Source: Anaerolineales bacterium UBA1136 (lineage in GTDB: Bacteria; Chloroflexota; Anaerolineae; Anaerolineales; UBA11657). From it: a stretch of DNA of 11,695 bases. The notes below the pieces were generated by a model. The model was not told the origin of the DNA and ran no database searches. It saw only the letters and a program-made list of their open reading frames with translations. The position numbers and the translations under genes are program-made. The stretch is taken from positions 370 to 12,064 of the forward strand of contig DCAJ01000092.1 of assembly GCA_002311455.1 (NCBI GenBank), written 5' to 3'. This document shows positions 1 through 8,069 of this stretch, one piece after another (the stretch's first letter is position 1; every line of letters begins with the position of its first letter).

Positions 1-123
1 GACGTACCACATGATTTTCATGTATTTGATGGGGAAGGCCATGGCTGGCGTCAGGAAGACACTATTTCTCGATATTTTACTTCCGTAGAACAGTTTTTAG
101 ATAAACATGTGAAAAATAGGTAA
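1..123 (+). CDS. C-terminal end of an S9-type prolyl oligopeptidase / alpha-beta hydrolase (5' truncated by window)
   Basis: Frame 1 is open from the first base to TAA at 121-123, giving the last 40 residues of a protein whose start lies outside the window. The segment contains FDGEGHGWRQED, which matches the region around the catalytic histidine near the C terminus of S9-family peptidases (dipeptidyl aminopeptidase/acylaminoacyl peptidase type). The candidate catalytic His is residue 14 of the visible part (bases 40-42). A terminal helix of the usual type follows (SVEQFLDKHV). The Ser and Asp of the triad are not visible, so an esterase or other alpha/beta hydrolase is also possible. The gene ends 17 bases before the stop of the convergent dehydratase gene, which leaves no room for a terminator between them. 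Confidence 0.7.
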   Translation, partial: DVPHDFHVFDGEGHGWRQEDTISRYFTSVEQFLDKHVKNR

Positions 124-140
124 TTAATCAGGCAGGTAGG

Positions 141-1091
141 CTATATTATCTGTCTTAATTGTTCTAGCGTTATATTTCCTCCACTCATGATGATTGCTAC
201 GCGTTTGCCCTGCAATCTTTCTGTTAATTTACATGCAGCAGCCAATGATGCAGCTCCTGAAGCTTCGACCAGGTTATGCGTTTTCTCAATTCCTAGAACA
301 ACTGCATCCATTAATTCCTGCTCGCTAACCAACACAAAGTCATCTAGATGATCTTGCAATATTGCTTGAGGTACATCAAATGTAGTGCGTGTAGCCAACC
401 CCTCTGCAAATGTCTCCATTTGTGCTTCTACAGGTTTCTGTTCTTTCCATGATAGATATGCGGCAGGTGCAGCTGCAGCCTGTACACCTATTATTTCAAT
501 TAGTGGGTTGGTGGCTTTTGCTGCTATACAAGCGCCGGCAGCACCACTACCTCCTCCAATTGGTACTATGATTACGTCGACGTCTGGAAGGTCCTCTAGT
601 ATTTCTAGAGTGTAGGTGCCGACACCAGCTATGATTAGTGGGTCATTACCTGAGGACAGGTAATGAAGACCTTCTTTTTCAGCAACTTTTTCAATATGCT
701 GGCGACAGTCGTCAAAGTCATTTCCTACAAATCGAACCTCTGCTCCTAGATTTTGTGTGGCTTTCACCTTAGCCTCGTTGGCACCATTCGGCATTGCTAC
801 AACTGCACGAATATTGAATAGGCGGGCTGCATAGGCGACACTTTGCCCATGGTTTCCGGTAGAAGCAGTTATTACACCAGTGTTGCTAGCTTGATTCTGG
901 AAATTGGCCATGAAATTTATGCCTCCACGCACTTTGAATGCGCGTATTGGTAGATGGTTTTCATGTTTGACCCAGACTTCTGTACCTATTGCTTCACTTA
1001 AGTTTGGATAATGATAGATTGGCGTGGGTTTGAGGTACGGAGCAATTGTTATTCGAGCCTGCAATATATCTTGGAAGGAAGGGATGATCAT
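141..1091 (-). CDS. threonine dehydratase-like PLP enzyme (threonine/serine ammonia-lyase family, no regulatory domain)
   Basis: A 316-residue fold-type II PLP enzyme, probably a cytoplasmic deaminase of threonine or serine that gives 2-oxobutyrate or pyruvate. Visible motifs are the PLP-lysine segment AFKVRGG (Lys53), STGNHG at 77-82 for the substrate carboxylate, the glycine-rich phosphate loop GGGSG at 179-183, Glu276 in EASGAA, and SGGN at 303-306. The length equals the catalytic domain alone; there is no C-terminal ACT-like domain, so isoleucine feedback control as in biosynthetic IlvA is not expected. The lysine motif reads AFKxRGG instead of the usual SFKxRGA, which points to a side branch of the family with uncertain substrate (serine racemase or hydroxyectoine-type EutB dehydratases are related). 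ATG at 1091-1089 overlaps the valS stop by one base (TAATG), with only a weak GAAGA upstream, so translation is probably coupled to valS. Confidence 0.85.
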   Translation of the reverse strand: MIIPSFQDILQARITIAPYLKPTPIYHYPNLSEAIGTEVWVKHENHLPIRAFKVRGGINFMANFQNQASNTGVITASTGNHGQSVAYAARLFNIRAVVAMPNGANEAKVKATQNLGAEVRFVGNDFDDCRQHIEKVAEKEGLHYLSSGNDPLIIAGVGTYTLEILEDLPDVDVIIVPIGGGSGAAGACIAAKATNPLIEIIGVQAAAAPAAYLSWKEQKPVEAQMETFAEGLATRTTFDVPQAILQDHLDDFVLVSEQELMDAVVLGIEKTHNLVEASGAASLAAACKLTERLQGKRVAIIMSGGNITLEQLRQII

Positions 1092-3778
1092 TATTTTAAT
1101 TCTTCAAGTCGTTTAGTAAGAGTATTGCGAGATACTCTATGCTGCGTCAGTCTATGTCTTTCCTTTTCGACTATATCCTTAGGTGCTTTATCAGCAAAAG
1201 GACTATCTAGCAGTTTCTCCAATCGTTCTATCTGGCTTTCTAGAACTTCTATTTCATTTTCTATTCGTGATGCTTCAGCTTCCGTGTTGACATTTTCATT
1301 TATGTCTAAGTAGATTTGAGTGGTACCTACCACTAGTGATATGTCTGTTGCCACTGAGCTGTCGTCCACTGATTTGATCTCTAAGCGTTCAGATTCAATT
1401 TTTGCAAGAGATACTAGCACATGTCGCTGCCCGGAAATCATTTCAGATTGCTCTGATGTTATTATCGTAGCCCCTATTTTTTGTTTATTTGCTATGCCAT
1501 GTTCAGACCTAGCATTTCTAATTGTACGTATTATTTCCGTTAAGTGATTAAAATTGGCAACAGAATCAGATGCGTCTGATATCTTCCCAGCGGGCCATGG
1601 AGCGATAATTAGTGCTTCTGACCAACCATTTTCGGGAGTGAAACGATCTTTACATGTTGATTTGAGTTGCTGCCATATTTCTTCAGTTATAAAAGGAATG
1701 AATGGATGCAACAGGCGTAAGGTTTTGTCAAGGACATCTACTAATATGCGTAAAGTTGCTTCTGTAGTGTTTGGGTCTGCAAGCTGAAGTTTTGAAATTT
1801 CTATGTACCAGTCAGCATATTCACCCCAGATAAATTCATATGCTGTAGTTCCTGCCTGACTATATTGATGTTGCTTTAGTAATCTAGTGCAAGTTTCGCA
1901 GGTTTCTTCTAAACGAGCTATTATCCATAGATCTGCCAAAGAGAGTTCGTTATGAGAATCATTCTGTGGTATTGCATCTATTTTGCCGATCACATACCGG
2001 GCAGCATTCCAGATTTTGTTGGCGAAGTTTCTATTTGCTTTAACTCGCTCGATACTTAGATTCATATCATTACCTGGAGTAGATCCCGTGAGTAGAGTAA
2101 ATCGTAGTGCATCGGTACCATATTCATCCATGACCTGTAAAGGATCAATGACATTGCCGAGTGTTTTGCTCATTTTGCGTCCCTGTTCGTCACGGACTAG
2201 CCCATGTAGATAAACCTGTTTGAATGGCACCTGTCCAGTGAATTCTATGCCCATCATAATCATGCGCGCTACCCAAAAAAATAAGATGTCATAGCCTGTT
2301 TCTAGCATTGTGGTCGGATAAAAATACTTCAGATCATCGGTCTCTTCAGGCCATCCCAGTGTCGAGAATGGCCATAGGCCAGAAGAGAACCATGTGTCAA
2401 GCACATCCTCATCTTGTTTGAGGGTGATTTCTTTACCAAGCTTTTCAATTGCTTGTTTGTATGCTTCTTCTTCGTTATGTGCGCAAAATAAGCTGCCGTC
2501 AGGTGCGTACCATACAGGTAAGCGATGTCCCCACCAGAGCTGTCTAGATATACACCAGTCTCGAATATTTTCTAACCAGTTAGAGTAGGTCTTTTCAAAA
2601 CGGGCTGGCGTGATGACAATACGTCCTTCTTTAACTGCTTTCAGCGCTGCTTCAGCTAATGGTTGCATACTAACGAACCACTGAGTGCTGATCATTGGTT
2701 CTACAATTTCTCCTCCACGTTGAGTTCGGGGCACATTCAGCATATGCGGCTCTTCTCGGTCGGTGAGGTTAGCATCATTCATGTCAGACCATATTTGTTT
2801 ACGAGCTTCAAACCGGTCAAGGCCAACATACGGTCCACCAACTTCTGTGACATTGGCGCTACGGTCGAGAACCGATATTACAGGAAGGTTATGCCGTTGG
2901 CCAATTTCGTAATCGTTGGGATCGTGCCCGGGCGTTATTTTTAGTGCACCTGTACCGAAATCTTGGTCAACGTACTCATCAGCTATAACAGGAATCTCAC
3001 GTTCGATTATCGGGACTAATGCTGTTTTTCCTACAAAATGCTGGTAACGCTTGTCCTCGGGATGTACAGCTACCGCTGTATCACCTAGGATAGTTTCTGG
3101 TCTTGTAGTTGCTACTGGAATATACTCGTCGCTGTCCTTAAGTGGGTATTTGAAGTAGTATAGTGTTCCGGGCTCTTGGCTGTATTCTACTTCTAGATCA
3201 CTCACAGCTGTTTTAAGTCCAGGTGACCAGTTTATCAATCTAGGTCCTCGATAAATCAAGCCTTTGCTGTAAAGACGCACAAAAGCTTCGCGTACAGCAA
3301 TAGATAAGCCATCATCTAATGTAAAACGCTCTCGGTCCCAATCGCATGATGCTCCTAAACGACGGAGCTGATTTGTTATTTTGCTTCCATATTCATGTTT
3401 CCAATCCCATACTCGTTCAAGAAACTTAGTGCGCCCTATTTCCTCGCGGTTTGTTCCCTCAGCAGATAGTGATTTTTCTACTTGTAATTGCGTGGCAATT
3501 CCTGCATGATCTGATCCTGGCACCCATAATGTGGATAGACCACACATTCGATGGTAGCGGATCATGAGATCTTCCATTGCTACGAACATAGCATGACCCA
3601 AATGTAATTCGCCGGTCACATTGGGTGGGGGAATTGCAATCACATAAGTTGGTACATTGGGGTCAAAACTTTCGTTTTGAGGTTGGTTTTTAGGCTTGAA
3701 ATAGCCTTGTTGTTCCCACCAATTGTATAGACGTTCTTCCGTAGATTTGAAGTCGTATGTTTTAGGTATGTTTGTCAT
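1091..3778 (-). CDS. valS: valyl-tRNA synthetase
   Basis: A class Ia aminoacyl-tRNA synthetase that charges tRNA-Val with valine in the cytoplasm; 895 residues, normal for bacterial ValS. In the numbering from ATG 3778: the HIGH-type motif HLGH is at 59-62 after PPPNVTGEL; the CP1 editing domain includes TTRPETILGD near 224-233 and PGHDPND near 283-289; DVLDTWFSSGLWPFS is near 458-472; and KMSKT at 535-539 is the KMSKS loop with a conservative final Thr. An anticodon-binding helical domain follows, and the last 70 or so residues are a charged coiled coil (SRIENEIEVLESQIERLE...), the typical ValS tRNA-binding arm. I chose ATG at 3778 because the family begins shortly before LPKTYD-like residues; an in-frame TTG at 3802 would add eight residues. 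Neither start has a clear ribosome binding site. The gene lies 34 bases after the permease stop and overlaps the dehydratase start by one base. Confidence 0.97.
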   Translation of the reverse strand: MTNIPKTYDFKSTEERLYNWWEQQGYFKPKNQPQNESFDPNVPTYVIAIPPPNVTGELHLGHAMFVAMEDLMIRYHRMCGLSTLWVPGSDHAGIATQLQVEKSLSAEGTNREEIGRTKFLERVWDWKHEYGSKITNQLRRLGASCDWDRERFTLDDGLSIAVREAFVRLYSKGLIYRGPRLINWSPGLKTAVSDLEVEYSQEPGTLYYFKYPLKDSDEYIPVATTRPETILGDTAVAVHPEDKRYQHFVGKTALVPIIEREIPVIADEYVDQDFGTGALKITPGHDPNDYEIGQRHNLPVISVLDRSANVTEVGGPYVGLDRFEARKQIWSDMNDANLTDREEPHMLNVPRTQRGGEIVEPMISTQWFVSMQPLAEAALKAVKEGRIVITPARFEKTYSNWLENIRDWCISRQLWWGHRLPVWYAPDGSLFCAHNEEEAYKQAIEKLGKEITLKQDEDVLDTWFSSGLWPFSTLGWPEETDDLKYFYPTTMLETGYDILFFWVARMIMMGIEFTGQVPFKQVYLHGLVRDEQGRKMSKTLGNVIDPLQVMDEYGTDALRFTLLTGSTPGNDMNLSIERVKANRNFANKIWNAARYVIGKIDAIPQNDSHNELSLADLWIIARLEETCETCTRLLKQHQYSQAGTTAYEFIWGEYADWYIEISKLQLADPNTTEATLRILVDVLDKTLRLLHPFIPFITEEIWQQLKSTCKDRFTPENGWSEALIIAPWPAGKISDASDSVANFNHLTEIIRTIRNARSEHGIANKQKIGATIITSEQSEMISGQRHVLVSLAKIESERLEIKSVDDSSVATDISLVVGTTQIYLDINENVNTEAEASRIENEIEVLESQIERLEKLLDSPFADKAPKDIVEKERHRLTQHRVSRNTLTKRLEELK

Positions 3779-3812
3779 AGCAGCATATTGTATGGATAAC
3801 AATCGTCATTTT

Positions 3813-6227
3813 TTATGCATAGGACAGACTCTGCCGCACACTTATTTTTGTGGCTGTGCGTGCAGGCCAAAGAGAAGCAAGTATAGCAAGCACAACTACT
3901 GCTCCCAGCCATGTCAAAGCAGCCATCCAATTGTAATAAAAGTCCAGGTCCATTTTGAGCATTACTTGTCCTAATTGTCGCGAAATGGGTTGAGCTATCA
4001 CAAATGCAATAGGCACTGATAGTATCCAGCTGACTATACCTTGTGCTAGACCCTCCAAAAGAAACATGTTGATTATTGTATTAGAACGTGCGCCGATGGC
4101 ACGCATCACTCCTATTTCTCTGGTGCGCTCAACAACACTAATGGACAGAGACCCCATCAATCCTAGTCCGCCAACTATGGCTACTATCAAAGCTAGCATT
4201 AGGAGCATTGAAGTTACTGTACTGAATTGAAAAATAGCGTACTCTTTGTCTTCAACAGTAGTATTTGTACCAAAGACACTTACTCGCATTCTTCTATCCT
4301 CATATAGGTCCTGTAGAGTTTCCTTGACAGCCAGCACTGATTCGGGATCAGAAGATGTTGTACGTACCAGCAAATCCGTTCCATACTGGAACTTTTTGGT
4401 CGAGCGGTATACTGCAGAAAGTGGCGCGTATATCGGATCAGGGTCTCCTACTTTACGAAATACTACTTGGAAAATCCCTACAACTTGCCATTCATCGCTG
4501 CCAAGAATATCCAAATCTAGAGTAATGGTATCTCCCACATCTATGTTGTTGTCAATGGCTAATTCTTTACTTATTACTACAGCGTTACCGTCCTCTGGTT
4601 TTAGCCAACGACCTGATAACATAGTAGGACGATACATTTCCTCATTTATAGGTATTCCTACTAAATTAGATGCAGAGCCTGCATCACGTGCAACTTGGCC
4701 CGACCTCAATACCGATGCTGCATGGCTGTACCACATAGATGCTTGTTCCACTCCCGGTGCTGAGTTGGCTAGATCAATTGCCCGAGGAGAACGTTGGTCC
4801 CACACGAAGTTTAACCGGAGATCATATCCACGTCTATCCATATCTTTTGATACTGTGGTAATTAGTGATTTCGACAAACTCATTATCATGATGAACATCG
4901 TTCCTGCAGCTACCAGCACTAGCTGGGTTAGTATGAGTCTTCCTTTACGACGAAACATGTTGCCTATAGCAAGAGTTTGTGGCGGAGTTAAGTATTGTTG
5001 ACCTATTCTCTCAAGCCATTTATCAATCCAATTTTCGCCATACTGTCCACTTCCTAATCCGTAGCTAGCAATTGCTTCTCTGACAGTTATTGATGCTCCA
5101 TGCATTACAGGCCATAAGGCCGCCAGTACAGGTACAGCCAAGGCTGCCAAGAATTGATAGATTGCAGCAGACTGAGATATACGAAAGATTTCGTGGTCTA
5201 TATTGAAAATATTTAGAAACCATTTACTTCCCTCAAAAGCTATTGTAGCACCTAGAGGCAATGAGATTACTAAGGCTAAAATTCCATAAACTAATACGCT
5301 ACTGAGGTATAGCTGGATGATTACGTGACTTTGACCACCAATAGCTTTAATTATACCTATTTGGTTAGTCTGTTCGGTTACTATTGCAGTCATAGTGTTA
5401 GTCACTAAGACGACACTCATGAAGAGTGAAACCACTGCTAATATTTCCATGACAAGTACTACTCCATCTAAAAATATTTTCCCCCAGTGCTCATCAGGGT
5501 TCTGAAAAAAAGTAGCGCCAACTGAAATTTGTTCTTTTCCAAGTTGATCCTTGATCTCAAAAGCCATTTCTTCAGAGGTAATTCTGCTGTATGGGGAAAC
5601 TCGTACTTTTAGATTAAAATATGAACCTTCTGGAATACCTAGTCGTTCGAGACCTTGGGGATTCATGAAAAACAACGCATCCCCCCCAAATGATGGTGGT
5701 TCAACAAACGGATGTCGTATCATTCCATTTATGGGTAGCCAGCGGCCAGTACCGTCTGCTAGCTTTATTTGTATTTCGTCACCAATATCAATGCCATAGA
5801 ACTCACTAGCTGAACGTTCAATTCCCAAGGTATTCTTCGTAGGCCACCCGCCTGATATTAGTGTGATTTGGTCATAAGTTTGCTCGTTGTAGTCAGGTCG
5901 AGTAGCTACCATGCCTGGTTGCCATTTGTCGTCTGATTTCAGTTTATAACGCAATCCAATTTGATTGGTGATATCTACTGATATAACCCCATCGATCTTT
6001 GAAAGTTGATCAGCCATATCTTGGTCTATTTCTTGGAACGTAAACATGTTGATGTGTGATGGATAGGTAGAAGTATGTGAAATATCCATTTGGGTAAGTA
6101 ATTGATCATTCATACCAAAAATGGCCCCTACGCAGAATACTCCTGAAGCGATACTCATTATTACTAGCAAAGTGCGGGATTTGCGTTCCCAGAGGTCATT
6201 CCATAGTTTGCGCCACAGTATATTCAT
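3813..6227 (-). CDS. fused two-module FtsX/MacB-type ABC transporter permease
   Basis: An 804-residue inner-membrane permease built from two repeated FtsX-type modules. Module 1 has a membrane segment at about 18-38, an extracytoplasmic MacB-core-like domain at about 40-250, then segments near 253-278, 303-333 and 356-378. Module 2 repeats this: a segment near 430-450, an external domain at 455-670, and segments near 671-697, 718-745 and 776-797. The cytoplasmic coupling signature occurs in both halves: TEQTNQIGIIKAIGGQ at 284-299 and VERTREIGVMRAIGAR at 699-714. Such permeases pair with LolD/MacB-type ATPases and often act by mechanotransmission on lipoproteins, lipids or peptides outside the membrane rather than by classical transport; the substrate cannot be read here. 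ATG at 6227 overlaps the ATPase stop by four bases (ATGA) and has a GAAGG ribosome binding site (6242-6238) ten bases upstream. No periplasmic adaptor gene is adjacent. Confidence 0.93.
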   Translation of the reverse strand: MNILWRKLWNDLWERKSRTLLVIMSIASGVFCVGAIFGMNDQLLTQMDISHTSTYPSHINMFTFQEIDQDMADQLSKIDGVISVDITNQIGLRYKLKSDDKWQPGMVATRPDYNEQTYDQITLISGGWPTKNTLGIERSASEFYGIDIGDEIQIKLADGTGRWLPINGMIRHPFVEPPSFGGDALFFMNPQGLERLGIPEGSYFNLKVRVSPYSRITSEEMAFEIKDQLGKEQISVGATFFQNPDEHWGKIFLDGVVLVMEILAVVSLFMSVVLVTNTMTAIVTEQTNQIGIIKAIGGQSHVIIQLYLSSVLVYGILALVISLPLGATIAFEGSKWFLNIFNIDHEIFRISQSAAIYQFLAALAVPVLAALWPVMHGASITVREAIASYGLGSGQYGENWIDKWLERIGQQYLTPPQTLAIGNMFRRKGRLILTQLVLVAAGTMFIMIMSLSKSLITTVSKDMDRRGYDLRLNFVWDQRSPRAIDLANSAPGVEQASMWYSHAASVLRSGQVARDAGSASNLVGIPINEEMYRPTMLSGRWLKPEDGNAVVISKELAIDNNIDVGDTITLDLDILGSDEWQVVGIFQVVFRKVGDPDPIYAPLSAVYRSTKKFQYGTDLLVRTTSSDPESVLAVKETLQDLYEDRRMRVSVFGTNTTVEDKEYAIFQFSTVTSMLLMLALIVAIVGGLGLMGSLSISVVERTREIGVMRAIGARSNTIINMFLLEGLAQGIVSWILSVPIAFVIAQPISRQLGQVMLKMDLDFYYNWMAALTWLGAVVVLAILASLWPARTATKISVRQSLSYA

Positions 6228-7027
6228 ATGGTTGACACCTTCACTCCAGAATATTCGTCGCGTGAAATACGACCGTCGTCCAATTCTATTACTCTAGGCA
6301 CTCTTCCAGCTAATACTTGATTATGGGTGACCATGATTATGGTCTTTCCTTCTGATGATAGCCTCACGAAAATGTCGAATACGTCATCTGCAGTCCGTGC
6401 ATCTAGGTTGCCAGTCGGCTCATCAGCTACTAGTAATGGTGGATCATTAGCAAGCGCCCGAGCTACAGCAGCGCGCTGTTGTTGACCTCCTGACACCATA
6501 TTAGGCAACTTGTGCAACTGATCGGCTAGACCTACCAATTCGAGCAGTTCAGTAGCTCGGGCTTTACGTTGGTTGCGAGGAAGGATTCCAGCAAAAGCCA
6601 TCGGTAAGATTACGTTTTGTAATAGACTAAGTGCAGGAAGCATCTGAAAGAACTGGAATATGATGCCTACATTTTTGCCTCTCCATGCAGCCAGTTCATT
6701 CTCGCTCATAGTAGTTACATTTTGGCCAGTAACTAGTACTTCTCCAGATGTAGGAAAATCTATTCCGGTGACCATATTCAGTAATGTAGATTTACCACTA
6801 CCAGATTGTCCAACGATACTAATAAATTCTCCTGCATGGACTTCGAGGCTAAGCTCTTTTAATACAGGTATTTCAGATTCTCCTACTTGAAATGATTTAT
6901 TTACCCTCCGTAGTATTACTACGTGTTTATTGTTTGAATTGATGTAATCATTTGTGCTGCTTGTTTCTTTAATGCTGGTCATGATTATGATTCTACCAGA
7001 ATGGGAGAGTGGCTTGTGTAAGACCAT
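6224..7027 (-). CDS. ABC transporter ATP-binding protein, LolD/MacB type
   Basis: A 267-residue cytoplasmic ATPase that would power the FtsX-type permease encoded immediately downstream. All nucleotide-binding motifs are intact: Walker A GQSGSGKST at 73-81, Q-loop Gln125, signature VSGGQ at 178-182, Walker B LLVADE with catalytic Glu203, D-loop NLDA, and H-loop His235 in MVTHN. The sequence after Walker A, and DEPTGNLD in Walker B, are characteristic of the LolD/MacB/FtsE group. The N terminus is about 30 residues longer than usual from ATG 7027; ATG at 6982 (Met16) would give a more typical 252-residue protein. Neither start has a convincing ribosome binding site, so the start is open. It is the first gene of the minus-strand run, and its stop overlaps the permease start by four bases. 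Confidence 0.93.
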   Translation of the reverse strand: MVLHKPLSHSGRIIIMTSIKETSSTNDYINSNNKHVVILRRVNKSFQVGESEIPVLKELSLEVHAGEFISIVGQSGSGKSTLLNMVTGIDFPTSGEVLVTGQNVTTMSENELAAWRGKNVGIIFQFFQMLPALSLLQNVILPMAFAGILPRNQRKARATELLELVGLADQLHKLPNMVSGGQQQRAAVARALANDPPLLVADEPTGNLDARTADDVFDIFVRLSSEGKTIIMVTHNQVLAGRVPRVIELDDGRISRDEYSGVKVSTI

Positions 7028-7157
7028 TGTTAAACATAAAATGGCTAAGCACTTGGTTTCTATTCAGTGTGAGGTCGTGATGGAGTGGCTAGATGTAGTT
7101 CTAGGTCACAATAATCCGGCAGTTATTTGAGATTAGCATTTATGAGGTCAGTGAGTT
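7028..7157. promoter_or_regulatory. divergent intergenic region, presumed to hold promoters for both gene runs
   Basis: These 130 bases lie between the divergent starts of the ABC ATPase gene (minus) and the methyltransferase gene (plus), so promoters for both runs are expected here. AT-rich hexamers resembling -10 boxes occur (AATAAT at 7110-7115 on plus; TATGTT at 7038-7033 on minus), but none has a good -35 partner at 16-18 bases, so I do not assign a specific promoter. GAGG at 7144-7147, ten bases before ATG 7158, is a plausible ribosome binding site for the methyltransferase. GAGGTC occurs twice (7071-7076 and 7144-7149). I see no strong palindrome or terminator-like hairpin. Confidence 0.45.
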
Positions 7158-8069
7158 ATGAGTAGCAGTTCGGTCCATAGGTGGAGTAGTGATGCCGGCC
7201 TAAATCACTTACAGAAAATATTATGGATGATACTTAATTGGGTAAACAACCACTGGTTTCCTAATTGGAGTGATAGTAATTTGTCAATAGGTTACTTTAA
7301 TCCCGTGGTGTCTAACTATAGTTGGGGTGAAGCTTACGAGACTATGACTTCACCTTCCCGTACTTTGGCTAAAGTATTTATGCTGCAATTACCATGGCAG
7401 GAAATTAAGGATGAGCTTGGAGACATCCATGTTCTTGATATTGGGTGCGGATCTGGCAATAATGGATTGCGTTTACAATCGTGGTCAGGGGACATTATTT
7501 CCAGTTATTTAGGCATAGATCTAAAGCGTCATAGTAATTGGAAGGAAGTTTCCAGTGTGCTCTCTAATTCTTCGTTTATACGCACCAACGTATCTAATAT
7601 AGCAGAATGTTTTAGAGTGGAAACAAATTTTATTTTTTCGCAAAGTTCCATTGAACATCTTGAAGATGATATAAAGTTGTTTCATGATATACATGTATTT
7701 GTCAAGAAAAACACTAAACCTATTATTCAAGTGCACTTGCTTCCATCTGCTGTAGGGTTAGGTCTTTACAGGTGGCATGGGGTGCGACAGTATACGCCAC
7801 GCACAGTTTCTACTCTTACTAAAATATTTTATGATTGTTCCTATGCGTGTCTGTTTCCTCTAGGGGGAAAAAGATGTAATACTGCACATATTTCATTGCG
7901 AAGGTTCCACCAAATGTCTAATTTAGAAGGCGAATGTACGACGATGGTACAAGATCAATATTCTGATCGGGTTCGTACAGCAATTATATCTGATGCAAAA
8001 GAGAGACAAGCGCGACCCTCATTTTATGCTCTTGTAATACATTCGAATTGGTCAAGGAGAATATATTGA
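7158..8069 (+). CDS. class I SAM-dependent methyltransferase
   Basis: A 303-residue Rossmann-fold methyltransferase; the acceptor is unknown. SAM-binding motif I is VLDIGCGSG at 92-100, the acidic residue ending the second strand is Asp121 in LGIDLK, and the FSQSSIEHLEDD stretch at 160-171 matches the strand-4 region (S-x-EHL) of the Methyltransf_11/25 type. The first 70 residues are rich in Trp and aromatic residues and carry no signal peptide, although 21-30 is hydrophobic. The last 100 residues (after LYRWHGVRQYT) are a family-specific cap with Cys, Arg and His residues. The RWHGVRQY-type element and overall layout recall methyltransferases seen in polysaccharide or glycan clusters, but this is a weak resemblance. 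ATG 7158 has GAGG ten bases upstream. The TGA stop overlaps the M20 start by one base, so the two proteins are probably made together. Confidence 0.82.
   Translation: MSSSSVHRWSSDAGLNHLQKILWMILNWVNNHWFPNWSDSNLSIGYFNPVVSNYSWGEAYETMTSPSRTLAKVFMLQLPWQEIKDELGDIHVLDIGCGSGNNGLRLQSWSGDIISSYLGIDLKRHSNWKEVSSVLSNSSFIRTNVSNIAECFRVETNFIFSQSSIEHLEDDIKLFHDIHVFVKKNTKPIIQVHLLPSAVGLGLYRWHGVRQYTPRTVSTLTKIFYDCSYACLFPLGGKRCNTAHISLRRFHQMSNLEGECTTMVQDQYSDRVRTAIISDAKERQARPSFYALVIHSNWSRRIY
8054..8059 (+). promoter_or_regulatory. ribosome binding site AAGGAG that fixes the M20 start
   Basis: AAGGAG lies nine bases before ATG 8069, inside the last codons of the methyltransferase gene. It makes ATG 8069 clearly better than the in-frame TTG at 8048, which lies upstream of this site and would add seven residues. 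Confidence 0.85.

Noticed and set aside
3779..3802. TTG at 3802 as the valS start
   Set aside because: It adds eight residues not seen in the family, whereas ATG 3778 leads directly into the conserved N terminus.
4246..5001. Long plus-strand open frame of 251 codons opposite the permease gene
   Set aside because: It lies wholly antisense to a permease with clear FtsX motifs; its translation is rich in Ser, Arg and Thr, has no recognisable domain, and has no ribosome binding site.
7028..7157. Specific sigma-70 promoters in the divergent region
   Set aside because: Candidate -10 boxes have no acceptable -35 partner at normal spacing, so only the region is annotated.
8048..8068. TTG at 8048 as the M20 start
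   Set aside because: The AAGGAG site at 8054-8059 is downstream of it and is spaced correctly for ATG 8069.
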